Shown: positions 18,335 through 27,265, counted from the stretch's first letter. The stretch is 64,000 bases of DNA from Ilyomonas sp965214235 (GCA_965214235.1 CBDCBH010000003.1:1736001-1800000), one strand, 5' to 3'. The notes: generated from the letters alone by a model not told the origin. Numbers and translations are program-made.

Positions 18335-18539
18335 TAAAATTAAATTAATGGTACGAAGGTAAAAGGGAATAAATACAACAATGGGTAAAGTAAAATGATT
18401 TCTCAATTTCAATTCTTCTTTTTTATTTATCAACCCCTCACCGCTAAAGAAATCCCTTTCACCTTAAAAAAAATTAATCCCTCATTTAAACTATTTTGTT
18501 AAGATACAATCTATCATTGCATTCCATTTAATTTTAAAA

Positions 18540-19001
18540 ATGAAAAAAATGAAAAATGTATTCTTTGCATTGGCTGCAAGCTTAGTAATTACTGCTGCGG
18601 CTAACGCACAAACCACAACTACAACAACGGCTGCTACGGCAACCCAAAAACAAGATGACAAAAAAGAACTTCGAAAAGATGTAAAAGATGACCAAACAGA
18701 CCGTAAAGACAGAAGGCGCGATTTAAAAGCTGCCAAACGTGAAGAAAAAGCGGCTAAACACGATGAAAAACTAAGCGAAATTGCTGAAAAAAATGACCAT
18801 AAAAAATTAGCAGCGAAAGAAGAAAATGCAGCAGATAAAAAGGAAGCGGAAGCTGATGTAAACAAAGCCGATGCCGCCAAAGAAACCAAAGAAATAAAAG
18901 CAGATAACAAAGCCGTTGAAAAAGACGAAGTCGCTTTACGGAAAGACGGTGTAAAGCATCCTTACCGCGCAACTATTCATCACATACATAAACATCATTA
19001 A
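18540..19001 (+). CDS. Small secreted Lys/Ala/Glu/Asp-rich protein with His-rich tail
   Basis: 153 residues. A clear signal peptide (MKKMKNVFFALAASLVITA..NAQ) precedes a Thr run, then a highly charged, helix-forming region made almost only of K, A, E, D, R and N (for example KKEAEADVNKADAAKE). The last residues are HHIHKHH. It is probably periplasmic or exported and unstructured or coiled coil. The His cluster could bind metal ions (inference). No family name is offered. It is monocistronic and ends at a strong terminator. Confidence 0.75.
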   Translation: MKKMKNVFFALAASLVITAAANAQTTTTTTAATATQKQDDKKELRKDVKDDQTDRKDRRRDLKAAKREEKAAKHDEKLSEIAEKNDHKKLAAKEENAADKKEAEADVNKADAAKETKEIKADNKAVEKDEVALRKDGVKHPYRATIHHIHKHH

Positions 19002-19014
19002 GCTTTATTACTAT

Positions 19015-19050
19015 AAGCCTGCAAGTGCATGGTAAGCCTGCAGGCTTTTT
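19015..19050 (+). terminator. Rho-independent terminator after the charged secreted protein gene
   Basis: Arms AAGCCTGCA and TGCAGGCTT around a 15-base loop, followed by a T-run (CTTTTTTATT), 13 bp after the stop codon. Confidence 0.75.
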
Positions 19051-19079
19051 TATTGCATTTACTTTTACACTGCTTTATT

Positions 19080-20033
19080 ATGCGAACTCTACTGCTTTTC
19101 ATTTTTGTTTGTTTTTTATCAGTTTCTTCTTACGTTTCCTTCGCACAACAAACCACTGCTTTGTCAGATTCTATTTCTAAAAAAGAAGGCTCCTCTTACT
19201 TCAAAGCCGATATTAATTATCTGTCCAACTCCGTTTATAATGGCAGAAAAGATACATTGCCTGTACCTTATGTTACACCAACATTCGGTTATTATAACAA
19301 AAGCGGTTTCTATGTCGAGTCTTCCTTATCTTTTCTTACCAGCAGTTATGCCTTTCGTCCCGATTTATTTATTATCGATGGCGGTTATAACTTTAGTATT
19401 GGCGATAACCTGAGCGGCAGCGTAAGTGCCAACAAATACTTTGCAAACAAGCAAAGCGTATCAGTTCGTTCCGAAATAAAAGGCACTATAGATGCCGATT
19501 TCGCTTACAACATTAAAAACGCTGTAAAGCTTACTGCTGGCGGTTCTTACGTGTTTAGTTCGGGGCATCCCGATGTTATTGTTAACGGCGGCATCAGTCA
19601 TACGTTTAATTTTGGTGATGATGATAGTTGGAGCATTGAACCTACCTTTTTATTAAATGCAGGTTCTCAAAATTATTACGACAGCTATCATAAAAAACGT
19701 ACCCTTAAAACCGGCAGCCGTAAAAAGAAATTGGCTACGCAACCAGGCATAACAACCACTACAAGTGTTATATCGCTTAATCCCAACCGTTTTGTTTTGC
19801 TCGATTATGAATTATCATCTCCCTTGTATTACGATGCAAAAAAATGGGGCGCTTATTTTATTCCCACTTTTGCCATACCGCAAAATCCCGATACTTACTT
19901 AACAACCACTACCATAGTGCGCACCAACCGCAATGGTATTAGCGGCACGCCGGTAGTAAGGCAAACACAAACTTCCGAGCACATCGAAAACAGTTTTTAC
20001 GCCCAGGTAGGTGTTTATTTTGTAATAAAGTAA
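19080..20033 (+). CDS. Predicted outer-membrane beta-barrel protein
   Basis: 317 residues from ATG at 19080, which directly opens a signal peptide (MRTLLLFIFVCFLSVSSYVSFAQ); an open frame further upstream runs into the preceding terminator and is discounted. The mature part is made of alternating amphipathic strands with aromatic ends (VYNGRKDTLPVPYVTPTFGYY, FYVESSLSFLTSS, HTFNFGDDDSWSIEPTFLL) and ends in FYAQVGVYFVIK, a typical barrel-closing strand. No transporter or enzyme family is recognised. The role is unknown. Confidence 0.7.
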   Translation: MRTLLLFIFVCFLSVSSYVSFAQQTTALSDSISKKEGSSYFKADINYLSNSVYNGRKDTLPVPYVTPTFGYYNKSGFYVESSLSFLTSSYAFRPDLFIIDGGYNFSIGDNLSGSVSANKYFANKQSVSVRSEIKGTIDADFAYNIKNAVKLTAGGSYVFSSGHPDVIVNGGISHTFNFGDDDSWSIEPTFLLNAGSQNYYDSYHKKRTLKTGSRKKKLATQPGITTTTSVISLNPNRFVLLDYELSSPLYYDAKKWGAYFIPTFAIPQNPDTYLTTTTIVRTNRNGISGTPVVRQTQTSEHIENSFYAQVGVYFVIK

Positions 20034-20055
20034 ACCCGTCTTTTTATTTATGGGT

Positions 20056-20286
20056 GTTTGTTTTTACTTCATTTTTGGGGCTGGCATCTTTTGTTTTTAC
20101 TTCACCTTCAGTACGGGCTGTCCGTTACAAGTCCGCAGCGCAGGCTGTTCCCTCTCAAAGCTCATACTTCATAGCTCACAGCTTTTTATTCCTCTGCGCT
20201 TTACGGGCTTTCCACTTCCATCCCGCAGCCCATCAGCCATAGAACACTAATTGAGCATTCCAAAGTGCAAGCAGGTTTGTTTTTAC
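20056..20286 (-). repeat. Three copies of the GTAAAAACAAAC motif flanking a degenerate intergenic repeat
   Basis: Minus-strand copies at 20056-20067 (exact), 20090-20100 (11 of 12 bases) and 20275-20286 (exact), each preceded by GAA on the minus strand. Between the second and third lies text such as ACGGGCTGTCC and GGGCTTTCCACTTCCATCCC, resembling a degenerate intergenic repeat common in Bacteroidota. The rest of 20034-20429 shows no gene. Confidence 0.45.
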
Positions 20287-20413
20287 TTCATTTTATAATT
20301 CATTTTAGCCAATCAGCCGTTGAATAACTATTAATCTTTTCTAATCACCTGTTCCTTTTTACTGCACCGTAAACTCTTCTGTTTACTGCGTCTCCCATTT
20401 CACATCAAACGCC

Positions 20414-20421
20414 TACCTTCG
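20414..20421 (+). promoter_or_regulatory. -7-like box TACCTTCG before prfB
   Basis: One mismatch to TAnnTTTG, eight bases before the prfB ATG. Confidence 0.4.
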
Positions 20422-20429
20422 CGCCCGCT

Positions 20430-21513
20430 ATGACACAAGAACAAATAAAGAATATGAGAGACCGCCTTTCGGTTTTGAGGAGGTTTCTTTGACTACGATA
20501 CCCGCACAGAAAAAGTAGAAACTGATCGCCGCCTTTCCCTTTCGCCCGGCTTCTGGAACGACAATGCCCGCGCCACTTCTATCATGAAAGAAATTAAGGT
20601 AAACGAATACTGGCTGAAGCTCTACAAACAGGTAGAAACTTCGGTAGAAGATTTTGCCGTGCTGTTTGATTTTTGGAAAAGCAGCGATGCCACCGAAGAA
20701 GAAACCAAAGCCGCTTACGATACTGCACTTGCACAATTGGACGATGCCGAATTTAAAAGCACCTTAAACCAGCCTGAAGATGAGTTGCCTGCCGTGCTGC
20801 AAATTAATTCGGGTGCAGGCGGAACGGAAAGCCAAGATTGGGCAGAAATGCTCCTGCGCATGTACCGCATGTATGGCGAAAAGCATGGCTATAAAGTAAC
20901 CGAACTTGATTTTCAGGAAGGCGATGGCGCCGGAATAAAAACGGCAACCCTGCAATTTGACGGCGAGTTTGCCTATGGTTTTTTAAAAGCCGAAAGTGGT
21001 GTGCATCGCCTCGTGCGCATTTCACCGTTTGATAGTAATGCGCGAAGGCACACATCGTTTGCTTCTGTATTTGTGTATCCGTTAATTGATGATACCATTC
21101 AAATTGAAGTGAACCCTGCCGACCTCGAATGGGAGTTTTACCGCAGTGGTGGTAAGGGCGGACAAAATGTAAACAAAGTAGAAACGGCTGTGCGTTTAAA
21201 GCACATTCCTTCAGGCATTATTGTAGAATGCCAGCAAAGCCGCACGCAGGGCGAAAACCGCGAGCTGGCTTTAAAAATGCTCAAAAGCCGCTTGTATGAA
21301 GAAGAGCTTCGCCGCCGCGAAGAAGCAAAAAATGCAGTGAATGCAGGCAAGAAAAAAATAGAATGGGGCAGCCAGATTCGCAGTTATGTGTTTCATCCTT
21401 ACAAAATGATTAAAGACCATCGTACCGATTATGAAGTTGGCAATGTGCAGCCCGTAATGGATGGCGAACTGGATGGTTTTATTAAAGCGTATCTGATGAT
21501 GGAGAAGGAGTAA
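20430..21513 (+). CDS. prfB: Peptide chain release factor 2, with programmed +1 frameshift
   Basis: RF2 releases finished proteins at UGA and UAA codons. Translation starts at ATG 20430 and reads 20 codons to CTT (20487-20489), where an in-frame TGA (20490-20492) follows. A +1 slip to GAC at 20491 gives FDYDTRTEKVETD, the normal RF2 N-terminus. The total is about 360 residues, close to the family length. The slip site has the standard form: Shine-Dalgarno-like GAGGAGG, then TTT CTT TGA C. The peptidyl-tRNA hydrolysis motif GGQ is in SGGKGGQNVNKVETAVRL. Autoregulation is expected: low RF2 lets the ribosome pause at UGA and shift. Starting at the internal ATG 20584 would truncate the protein. 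Confidence 0.95.
20478..20493 (+). promoter_or_regulatory. Programmed ribosomal frameshift site of prfB
   Basis: AGGAGG, a three-base TTT spacer, then CTT TGA C. The AGGAGG stimulates the slip of the P-site tRNA from CTT to TTT in the known RF2 mechanism. Confidence 0.93.
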
Positions 21514-21568
21514 CTGTTGTTTGCAGGATGCTAACTAATCTGCTAAATTTAAATTCCAATTCTAACTG

Positions 21569-22264
21569 ATGAAAGGTATAGTTTTATTAAAAGGGTTATT
21601 AATAGCGGGTGTAGTTTTGATTTTAATGATATTTTTTTTGTATCATGGATTGCATTATCCGTTTGGTCTCGAAGAATTGGAATGTTTTGTATCAATTGCA
21701 GTTTTGTCTGTATCAATACTTTTAATTAAAAAATTTCAAATTCAAATTTCAGATTCCCCTTCTCAAAGAAACACAATGTTGGGTATCCTCATTGGATTAC
21801 TTTGGACAATAGAAATTGGTATGAACAATATTGTTCAACCACAACTTCCCTTAAGAGATCATCTCGACAATATTTTTTGGGGCATCATTGCATGTTGTAT
21901 TTTATGTGTGGCAATAAAAGATTCATTCAAAACTATAAGTATAATAAAAGGTATAAAAGCCGGTTTTTTAAGTGGGTTTTCAAGTGGTGTAGTTGCTTGC
22001 ATAACTGCTTTATTACTAATAACATTCGGTATGCATTTGCTTTTAAAAGACCCGATAAATATTGCAGAATGGAAGAATTTAAATAATTCAAATCAATATC
22101 CGGACATGGCGGTTTATTTTGCCTATCAAACAATGGCTGGGGCGATTTTACATCTTGTAGTGCTAGGTGCGGTTATGGGATTACTACTTGGAATTGTCGG
22201 CGGAATTTTAGGGAAAATGTTAGTTTCTTCTGTTGGGATCAAAAATAAAACTACCAACATCTAA
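21569..22264 (+). CDS. Hypothetical polytopic membrane protein
   Basis: 231 residues with about six hydrophobic segments (near 5-25, 38-54, 70-90, 103-118, 130-155 and 190-218). No family recognised. The last helix carries a Gly-rich LVVLGAVMGLLLGIVGGILG. It lies 55 bp after prfB but uses more AT-rich codons and has its own -7-like TAAATTTA upstream, so co-transcription is uncertain. Confidence 0.6.
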   Translation: MKGIVLLKGLLIAGVVLILMIFFLYHGLHYPFGLEELECFVSIAVLSVSILLIKKFQIQISDSPSQRNTMLGILIGLLWTIEIGMNNIVQPQLPLRDHLDNIFWGIIACCILCVAIKDSFKTISIIKGIKAGFLSGFSSGVVACITALLLITFGMHLLLKDPINIAEWKNLNNSNQYPDMAVYFAYQTMAGAILHLVVLGAVMGLLLGIVGGILGKMLVSSVGIKNKTTNI

Positions 22265-22429
22265 ACAATCATATTATTGCAGTTAGAAAAAGCATTGCTG
22301 CAAAATCAGAAAAAATTATTCTTAACCTCTTACTACGAAATCATTCTGTAGTTTCAAAATGCTCAGAAATACTTTCTCCACAGCAAAATTTGAACATCAT
22401 TTAACGTCCGGCGATAATGGAGAATCAAA

Positions 22430-22687
22430 CTAACGATACACGCATTGCCTTAGCAAAACCAAAACAATAACAGCAATCAACAAATACAAAACATTAGGGC
22501 TGATGATGTTTGCGCGGTACACCTTCTTTGTTTTTGCTTCAAATTCATCAGCAAGATGTTGCATCTCTTCTTCCGGCAAACCTCGCCGTTCCAATTCCCG
22601 TTCTGCCTGCGCTTTATTTTCTTTATCCAAATGCCGGCTGTTGATAATGGAATACAATTGAAAATGGGTGAGCTTATAAAAATCCAT
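22430..22687 (-). CDS. Hypothetical small tail-anchored protein
   Basis: 85 residues. The soluble N-terminus is charged and helical (KENKAQAERELERRGLPEEEM), and one hydrophobic helix ends the protein (VLYLLIAVIVLVLLRQCVYR). This points to a tail-anchored inner-membrane protein of unknown role. A -7-like TAACTTTA lies just upstream of the ATG. Confidence 0.55.
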   Translation of the reverse strand: MDFYKLTHFQLYSIINSRHLDKENKAQAERELERRGLPEEEMQHLADEFEAKTKKVYRANIISPNVLYLLIAVIVLVLLRQCVYR

Positions 22688-22780
22688 AGGTAAAGTTAGA
22701 AACCGCTATTTCTTTTTGAAGAAGTGTAGAAAAACCGTCTTCATTTTTGAAGAGGAAAGGAAAACAGAAGAAAAGAAAAG

Positions 22781-22851
22781 TTGCCTGACCTGGATTCGAA
22801 CCAAGACATACAGGACCAAAACCTGTTGTACTACCCTTATACTATCAGGCA
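22781..22851 (-). tRNA. tRNA-Gln (TTG anticodon)
   Basis: On the minus strand the acceptor arms TGCCTGA / TCAGGCA pair fully. The anticodon arm is ACAGG-TTTTGGT-CCTGT with anticodon TTG, and the T arm carries GGTTCGAATCC. About 71 nt including the discriminator A; CCA is not encoded. Confidence 0.95.
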
Positions 22852-22877
22852 AAAAAGAACTTTGAATTAGCGGGTTG

Positions 22878-22885
22878 CAAAAATA
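22878..22885 (-). promoter_or_regulatory. -7 promoter box TATTTTTG for tRNA-Gln
   Basis: Exact TAnnTTTG match about 27 bases upstream of the mature tRNA 5' end. Confidence 0.5.
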
Positions 22886-22971
22886 AGCTTGCAGCCATCA
22901 TTAACCAAATTATTAAAAGGGATAAAACTGTTTGAAGAAAGATAACCTTAGTGGTTTGTTTTTATCATCTT

Positions 22972-23712
22972 TTATAACAACAAAGCCGCCAGCATGTAAT
23001 CGGCTATCAATATAATGATGCAGCTTACGATTACCGATTTTGTGCTGGCTCTGCCAATCTCCAATGAGCCGCCTTTTACGTTGTACCCATAATAAGCCGA
23101 TATGCTCCCGATGATAAAACCAAACGTATAAGCTTTAATTAATGCAAACGTTACATTGAACGGATTGAACGATTGTTTTAAGCCTTCATCAAACACATTC
23201 ATGGAGATAATGCCCGCGGCAGAAGCGGCGATGCGCCCACCCACGATAGCTAAAAACAAAGAGATGGCGATGAGCATCGGGATCATTAAAATACAGGCTA
23301 AAATTTTGGGTAATATCAGGTACGATTCGGTGCTGATGCCCATAATTTCCAAAGCGTCTATCTGCTCGCTTACCCGCATGTTACCCAGCTCGCTTGATAT
23401 TTTACTGCCTACCACGCCAGCCAGCACAATGCAAACTACGGTTGGCGAAAGCTCAAGCATAATGGTATCGCGCGCAATCATTCCAATGGTTGATTTGGGT
23501 ATGAGCGGCGACACCAGCTGATATGCCGTTTGTACCGTTGTTACTGCCCCTAAAAACACGGAGATAATAAGCACAATGGGTAAAGAACCAATACCAATTT
23601 CAGAGCATTGGTGCATAAACTCGCGCCAGTACATCGTCCAGTTTTCCGGCTTTCTGAACATTGCTTTTAAGGTAAGCAGGTATCTGCCGGTATGTGTGAG
23701 AAAAGAAGCCAT
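22972..23712 (-). CDS. mlaE: MlaE family ABC transporter permease
   Basis: 246 residues. The inner-membrane permease of the Mla (YrbE/DUF140) lipid-transport system, which moves phospholipid between inner and outer membranes. The conserved core is present: LPIVLIISVFLGAVTTVQ, ELSPTVVCIVLAGVVGSKISSELG, then RVSEQIDALEIMGISTESYLI, with about five membrane helices. The partner ATPase and MCE-domain genes are not in the window. It is 29 bp downstream of maeB on the same strand, so it may be read through from maeB. Confidence 0.9.
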   Translation of the reverse strand: MASFLTHTGRYLLTLKAMFRKPENWTMYWREFMHQCSEIGIGSLPIVLIISVFLGAVTTVQTAYQLVSPLIPKSTIGMIARDTIMLELSPTVVCIVLAGVVGSKISSELGNMRVSEQIDALEIMGISTESYLILPKILACILMIPMLIAISLFLAIVGGRIAASAAGIISMNVFDEGLKQSFNPFNVTFALIKAYTFGFIIGSISAYYGYNVKGGSLEIGRASTKSVIVSCIIILIADYMLAALLL

Positions 23713-23741
23713 TTGTTTTGTTTATTGAATGATTTTTCTGT

Positions 23742-26069
23742 TTATTTTTTTAAGCGTTTCCACCACGGCGATTGTGCAATTACTTCTTTTACATCGGTGC
23801 GCGATTTTTGTTGCGCATCCACCACTGCAATGTTCGTCATGTTCACAATACTACGCACCGAACTTCCTAACTGCAACACATGAACAGGTCGCTTAATACC
23901 TAATAAAATAGGACCGATAGCATCAGCTCCGCCTACTTCTTTCAACAAATTATAAGCTACGTTTCCCGCAGCAAGGTTAGGAAAGATAAGTGTGTTCACC
24001 TCGCCATCCACCAGCTCGCTAAACGGATAATTATCGCGCATTACATCTTTATTAAACGGCAGCCACGCCTGCATTTCGCCATCTACAATTAAAGAAGGAT
24101 TGTGCTGCTTCAAAATTTTTGTAGCCTCTGCCACCAGCTTCGCTTCCGGCGAATTGCTGCTGCCAAAATTACTGTAACTCAACATGGCAATGCGCGGCGT
24201 TAAATTAAAGTTGCGAACTTCTTTTGCCACCAGCATCGCAATGTCTGCTAACTCTTGGGAAGTGGGATTAAAGTTCACCGTTGTATCTGCCAAAAACAAA
24301 GGTCCGCGTTTGGTAAGTAATAAATACATACCGGCAATTTTTTGCACCCCTTCTTCGGTGCCAATCACCTGCAATGCAGGACGTATAGCTTCGGTGTAGT
24401 TGCGTGTTAAGCCCGAAATAAGAGCTTCGGCATCGCCGCTTTCCACCATCATACAACCAAAGTAATTGCGGTCGTTCAGCATCTTTTTACTTTCATATAA
24501 ATTGATGCCTTTGCGTTGCCGTTTTTTAAAAAAAGCTTCCGCATATTGGCAGCGAATGTCCTTAGTGCTTTCGCTTGACGGATCTATTACCGGAAAATCG
24601 GAAATATCAATTCCGTTTTCTGCCGCAATCTTTTTTATAACCGCTTCTTCGCCCAATAAAATGGGGTAGGCAACACCTTCATCATACACAATAGAAGCCG
24701 CCTTTAAAATTTTTTGATTATCAGCTTCGGCAAACACTACGCGTTGCGGATTGCTGCGTGCTTTGCCGCCCAGCACACGCATAATTTGGTTATCCAACCC
24801 CAGCCGTTTGTTAAGTTCAATTTTATAAGTGTCCCAATCAACTATCGGCTGCTTCGCCACGCCGCTTTCCATCGCGGCTTTGGCAACGGCAGGCGCAACG
24901 GTTTCCAGCAGGCGCGGGTCAACGGGTTTGGGAATAATATATTCCGGACCAAATACCATTTGTTTTTGATTGTATGCCATGTTCACAATGTCGGGCACAG
25001 GTGTTTTGGTAAGATGAGCCAAAGCCATTACAGCAGCCAATTTCATTTCTTCGTTAATGCTGGTGGCGCGAACATCCAACGCACCACGAAAGATGTAAGG
25101 AAAGCCCAATACATTGTTTACCTGGTTGGGATAATCGGTTCTGCCGGTTGCCATAATTACATCTTTGCGTGCTGCAATAGCTGCATCGTAAGCAATTTCA
25201 GGGTCAGGGTTCGCCATTGCAAAAACAATAGGGTTGGGCGCCATGCTTTGTATCATTTCGGGCGTAACCACATTGCCCACACTCAAGCCCACAAATACAT
25301 TGGCATCTTTCATAGCGTTTGCTAAATTCCAATCCGCACTATCAACAGCAAAGTGTTGTTTTACTTCATCCAAATCGGTTCTGTTTTTATGCAACACACC
25401 CTCTTTATCAAACATAATAAAGTGTTCATACTTTGCACCCAGCGCAACATACAATTGCGCGCAAGCCATTGCGGCCGCGCCCGCACCGTTAATAACAAAA
25501 CGAACTTCCTCAATCTTTTTCTTTTGCAATTCCAAAGCGTTTAACAGGGCTGCACTGCTGATTATTGCCGTGCCATGCTGGTCGTCGTGCATTACGGGAA
25601 TATTCAATGCTTCCCGCAGTTTTCTTTCAATGTAAAAACATTCCGGCGCTTTAATGTCTTCTAAATTAATACCGCCGAAAGTGGGCTCTAAAGCCTTTAC
25701 AATCTGAACAAATTTTTCAGGGTCGGTCTCATTAATTTCTATATCAAATACGTCTATGTCGGCAAAAATTTTAAACAACACGCCTTTACCTTCCATCACG
25801 GGTTTGCTTGCTTCAGGACCAATGTTTCCTAAGCCCAGCACCGCTGTTCCGTTGCTGATAACCGCCACTAAATTTCCTTTGGCGGTGTATTTATAAACGT
25901 TCTCTTTATCATTAAAAATTTCGAGGCAGGGCGCAGCAACGCCGGGGCTGTAAGCAAGCGACAGATCGCGTTGTGTTTTGGATTCTTTGGTGGGCACAAC
26001 TTCTATTTTTCCCGGTCGTCCTTTGGCGTGATATTCTAATGCCTGCTCTCTGCGAAGTTCGTTAGCCAT
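23742..26069 (-). CDS. maeB: NADP-dependent malic enzyme with C-terminal phosphotransacetylase-like domain
   Basis: 775 residues, the normal length for MaeB. Residues 1-430 form the malic enzyme: LAYSPGVAAPCLEI, GNLVAVISNGTAVLGLGNIGP, catalytic-region MHDDQHGTAIISSAAL, and NAD(P)-binding VINGAGAAAMACAQL. It oxidatively decarboxylates malate to pyruvate. Residues 440-775 resemble phosphate acetyltransferase (RVVFAEADNQKILKAA, FLADTTVNFNPTSQELADIA, LIFPNLAAGNVAYNLL); in known MaeB proteins this domain is regulatory (acetyl-CoA binding) rather than catalytic. First gene of a maeB-mlaE pair; the 185 bp upstream holds no other gene. Confidence 0.94.
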   Translation of the reverse strand: MANELRREQALEYHAKGRPGKIEVVPTKESKTQRDLSLAYSPGVAAPCLEIFNDKENVYKYTAKGNLVAVISNGTAVLGLGNIGPEASKPVMEGKGVLFKIFADIDVFDIEINETDPEKFVQIVKALEPTFGGINLEDIKAPECFYIERKLREALNIPVMHDDQHGTAIISSAALLNALELQKKKIEEVRFVINGAGAAAMACAQLYVALGAKYEHFIMFDKEGVLHKNRTDLDEVKQHFAVDSADWNLANAMKDANVFVGLSVGNVVTPEMIQSMAPNPIVFAMANPDPEIAYDAAIAARKDVIMATGRTDYPNQVNNVLGFPYIFRGALDVRATSINEEMKLAAVMALAHLTKTPVPDIVNMAYNQKQMVFGPEYIIPKPVDPRLLETVAPAVAKAAMESGVAKQPIVDWDTYKIELNKRLGLDNQIMRVLGGKARSNPQRVVFAEADNQKILKAASIVYDEGVAYPILLGEEAVIKKIAAENGIDISDFPVIDPSSESTKDIRCQYAEAFFKKRQRKGINLYESKKMLNDRNYFGCMMVESGDAEALISGLTRNYTEAIRPALQVIGTEEGVQKIAGMYLLLTKRGPLFLADTTVNFNPTSQELADIAMLVAKEVRNFNLTPRIAMLSYSNFGSSNSPEAKLVAEATKILKQHNPSLIVDGEMQAWLPFNKDVMRDNYPFSELVDGEVNTLIFPNLAAGNVAYNLLKEVGGADAIGPILLGIKRPVHVLQLGSSVRSIVNMTNIAVVDAQQKSRTDVKEVIAQSPWWKRLKK

Positions 26070-26254
26070 AATTCTCTTTTATCAAACAATTTTACTTTGG
26101 TAAAATGAAATAAAAGGTGCAAGGTAACAACTTAAAAAGAACCATGGTATTGTTGCACTTTGCTCAATTGATTTCTGAACGTACAAGTGTGCGACGCAAC
26201 AGACGATTGACCGGAGTTACCGGCGATGGTAACATAAAACTGTATTTTGTATTC

Positions 26255-27172
26255 TTATTTTCTGAGGTTTGTTTTAGGTTTTGTTTTACTGCTTTTTACC
26301 AGGATGCCTAACTTATAAAAATTGAATGCAGTGAGACTTACATAACCGTTTGATAACAGCCATTTGATAACCGGCTTTGCAAAGCTGAAAGTAAAGCCTA
26401 CAAAGGATTTGAGTGGTTTTATTTTGCAGTAAAAACAAAGCAGCGATACATTGTTGATGAACAATTTATCGTAGTTTACATAAGATAAAATTCGGGTTAA
26501 ATTGATAACCGCTTTTTCTGTTTGCTGCAAGTAAGTTTTGTTGCTTTCCAAATGCCCGTTGAGCACGGGATTGTTAATGTGATGAACGATGATGTTTTTC
26601 TTTTGCAATGCATAACCAAACAACGTATCCTCATGTCCGTAACCGGTTATTCGTTCATCAAACTGTGTTTGCAAAAGAATGTTTTTGTTGATAAGAAAAT
26701 TGTTGGTTTGGAAAGAAGCATTCGGGTTTTTGTTGCGTTCATTAACCGGCAGGCTTTCCTTTTTTATGCCGTATAGCCAGCGTAACTTAAAATTTTTTGC
26801 AGGCCGATTTGCGTTATAAATTCTGCCGCCACAAACAACATTGTAGCTTTTGTTTTTATTGATATAATTTATGTAGTTCGACAAAAAACTGTCGGTGCAA
26901 AGCAACGAATCACAATCTAAAAACAATAAGTTTTCGTACTGTGCATATTGTAAAAAAAGGTTTCTGATTTTGGCTCTGCCAACGTTGTTTGGAAGTTGAA
27001 TGTAAACAGCTTCCTTACTTGTTTCTTTGTTTATTATTTGATACTTTTTTTCAGAAGCATCATCAATGCAAATAATTTCGGAAGGCAAGCCCAATAGCTT
27101 TGTTTGCTTCGATAATTCATCTATTAAAGAAGTGATGTTAAAGTTGTAAACAGGAATGCAAATACTGATCAT
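26255..27172 (-). CDS. Glycosyltransferase family 2 protein
   Basis: 305 residues from the ATG at 27172; an earlier TTG at 27184 lacks support. GT-A fold: ISICIPVYNFNITSLIDELS, ICIDDASEKKYQ, LPNNVGRAKIRNLFLQYA and the metal-binding region LLFLDCDSLLCTDSF (DxD-like DCD). An acceptor-side ITGYGHEDTLFGYAL block matches the ED(x)2-4 part of GT2 enzymes. It is divergent from the deacetylase-like gene and belongs functionally to the surface-glycan locus. The sugar transferred cannot be told. Confidence 0.88.
   Translation of the reverse strand: MISICIPVYNFNITSLIDELSKQTKLLGLPSEIICIDDASEKKYQIINKETSKEAVYIQLPNNVGRAKIRNLFLQYAQYENLLFLDCDSLLCTDSFLSNYINYINKNKSYNVVCGGRIYNANRPAKNFKLRWLYGIKKESLPVNERNKNPNASFQTNNFLINKNILLQTQFDERITGYGHEDTLFGYALQKKNIIVHHINNPVLNGHLESNKTYLQQTEKAVINLTRILSYVNYDKLFINNVSLLCFYCKIKPLKSFVGFTFSFAKPVIKWLLSNGYVSLTAFNFYKLGILVKSSKTKPKTNLRK
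26429..26439 (+). repeat. GTAAAAACAAA motif copy inside the GT2 gene, antisense
   Basis: Eleven of twelve bases of the dispersed motif, preceded by ATTTTGCA, the same context as in front of prpC. It is antisense to the glycosyltransferase gene. Confidence 0.35.
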
Positions 27173-27189
27173 AGAATACCGCAACTTCC

Positions 27190-27230
27190 TGCAAACGCTG
27201 TCAGGGTTTTAAACCCTGACAGCGTTTGCA
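27190..27230. repeat. 41-bp palindrome at the left edge of the glycan genes
   Basis: Arms of 20 bp pair perfectly around a single central T; the core is GCTGTCAGGGTTT-T-AAACCCTGACAGC. It lies between the divergent GT2 and deacetylase-like genes. A related element (30822-30856) lies at the other end of the three-gene plus-strand operon. This form fits a dispersed palindromic repeat that could also fold as a hairpin in RNA. Confidence 0.75.
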
Positions 27231-27265
27231 ATGATCAAAGCCCGAAGATAATTACCTTGCGGCAG

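Noticed and set aside
18491..18910. 139-codon minus-strand frame rich in Ser/Phe/Ala
   Set aside because: It is the antisense shadow of the Lys/Ala-rich secreted protein gene; its composition simply mirrors that gene.
19029..19079. Longer start for the outer-membrane barrel protein
   Set aside because: The extension begins inside the preceding terminator, and the signal peptide starts at ATG 19080.
20050..20250. Short plus-strand frames upstream of prfB
   Set aside because: They are formed by the repeat tract and the GTTTGTTTTTACTTC words; no protein-like pattern.
20584..21513. prfB as a 309-residue gene starting at ATG 20584
   Set aside because: The conserved RF2 N-terminus and a standard frameshift site lie upstream, so the gene starts at 20430.
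24714..25325. Long open frames on the plus strand across maeB
   Set aside because: They lie fully antisense to a well-conserved malic enzyme gene and have no recognisable protein character.
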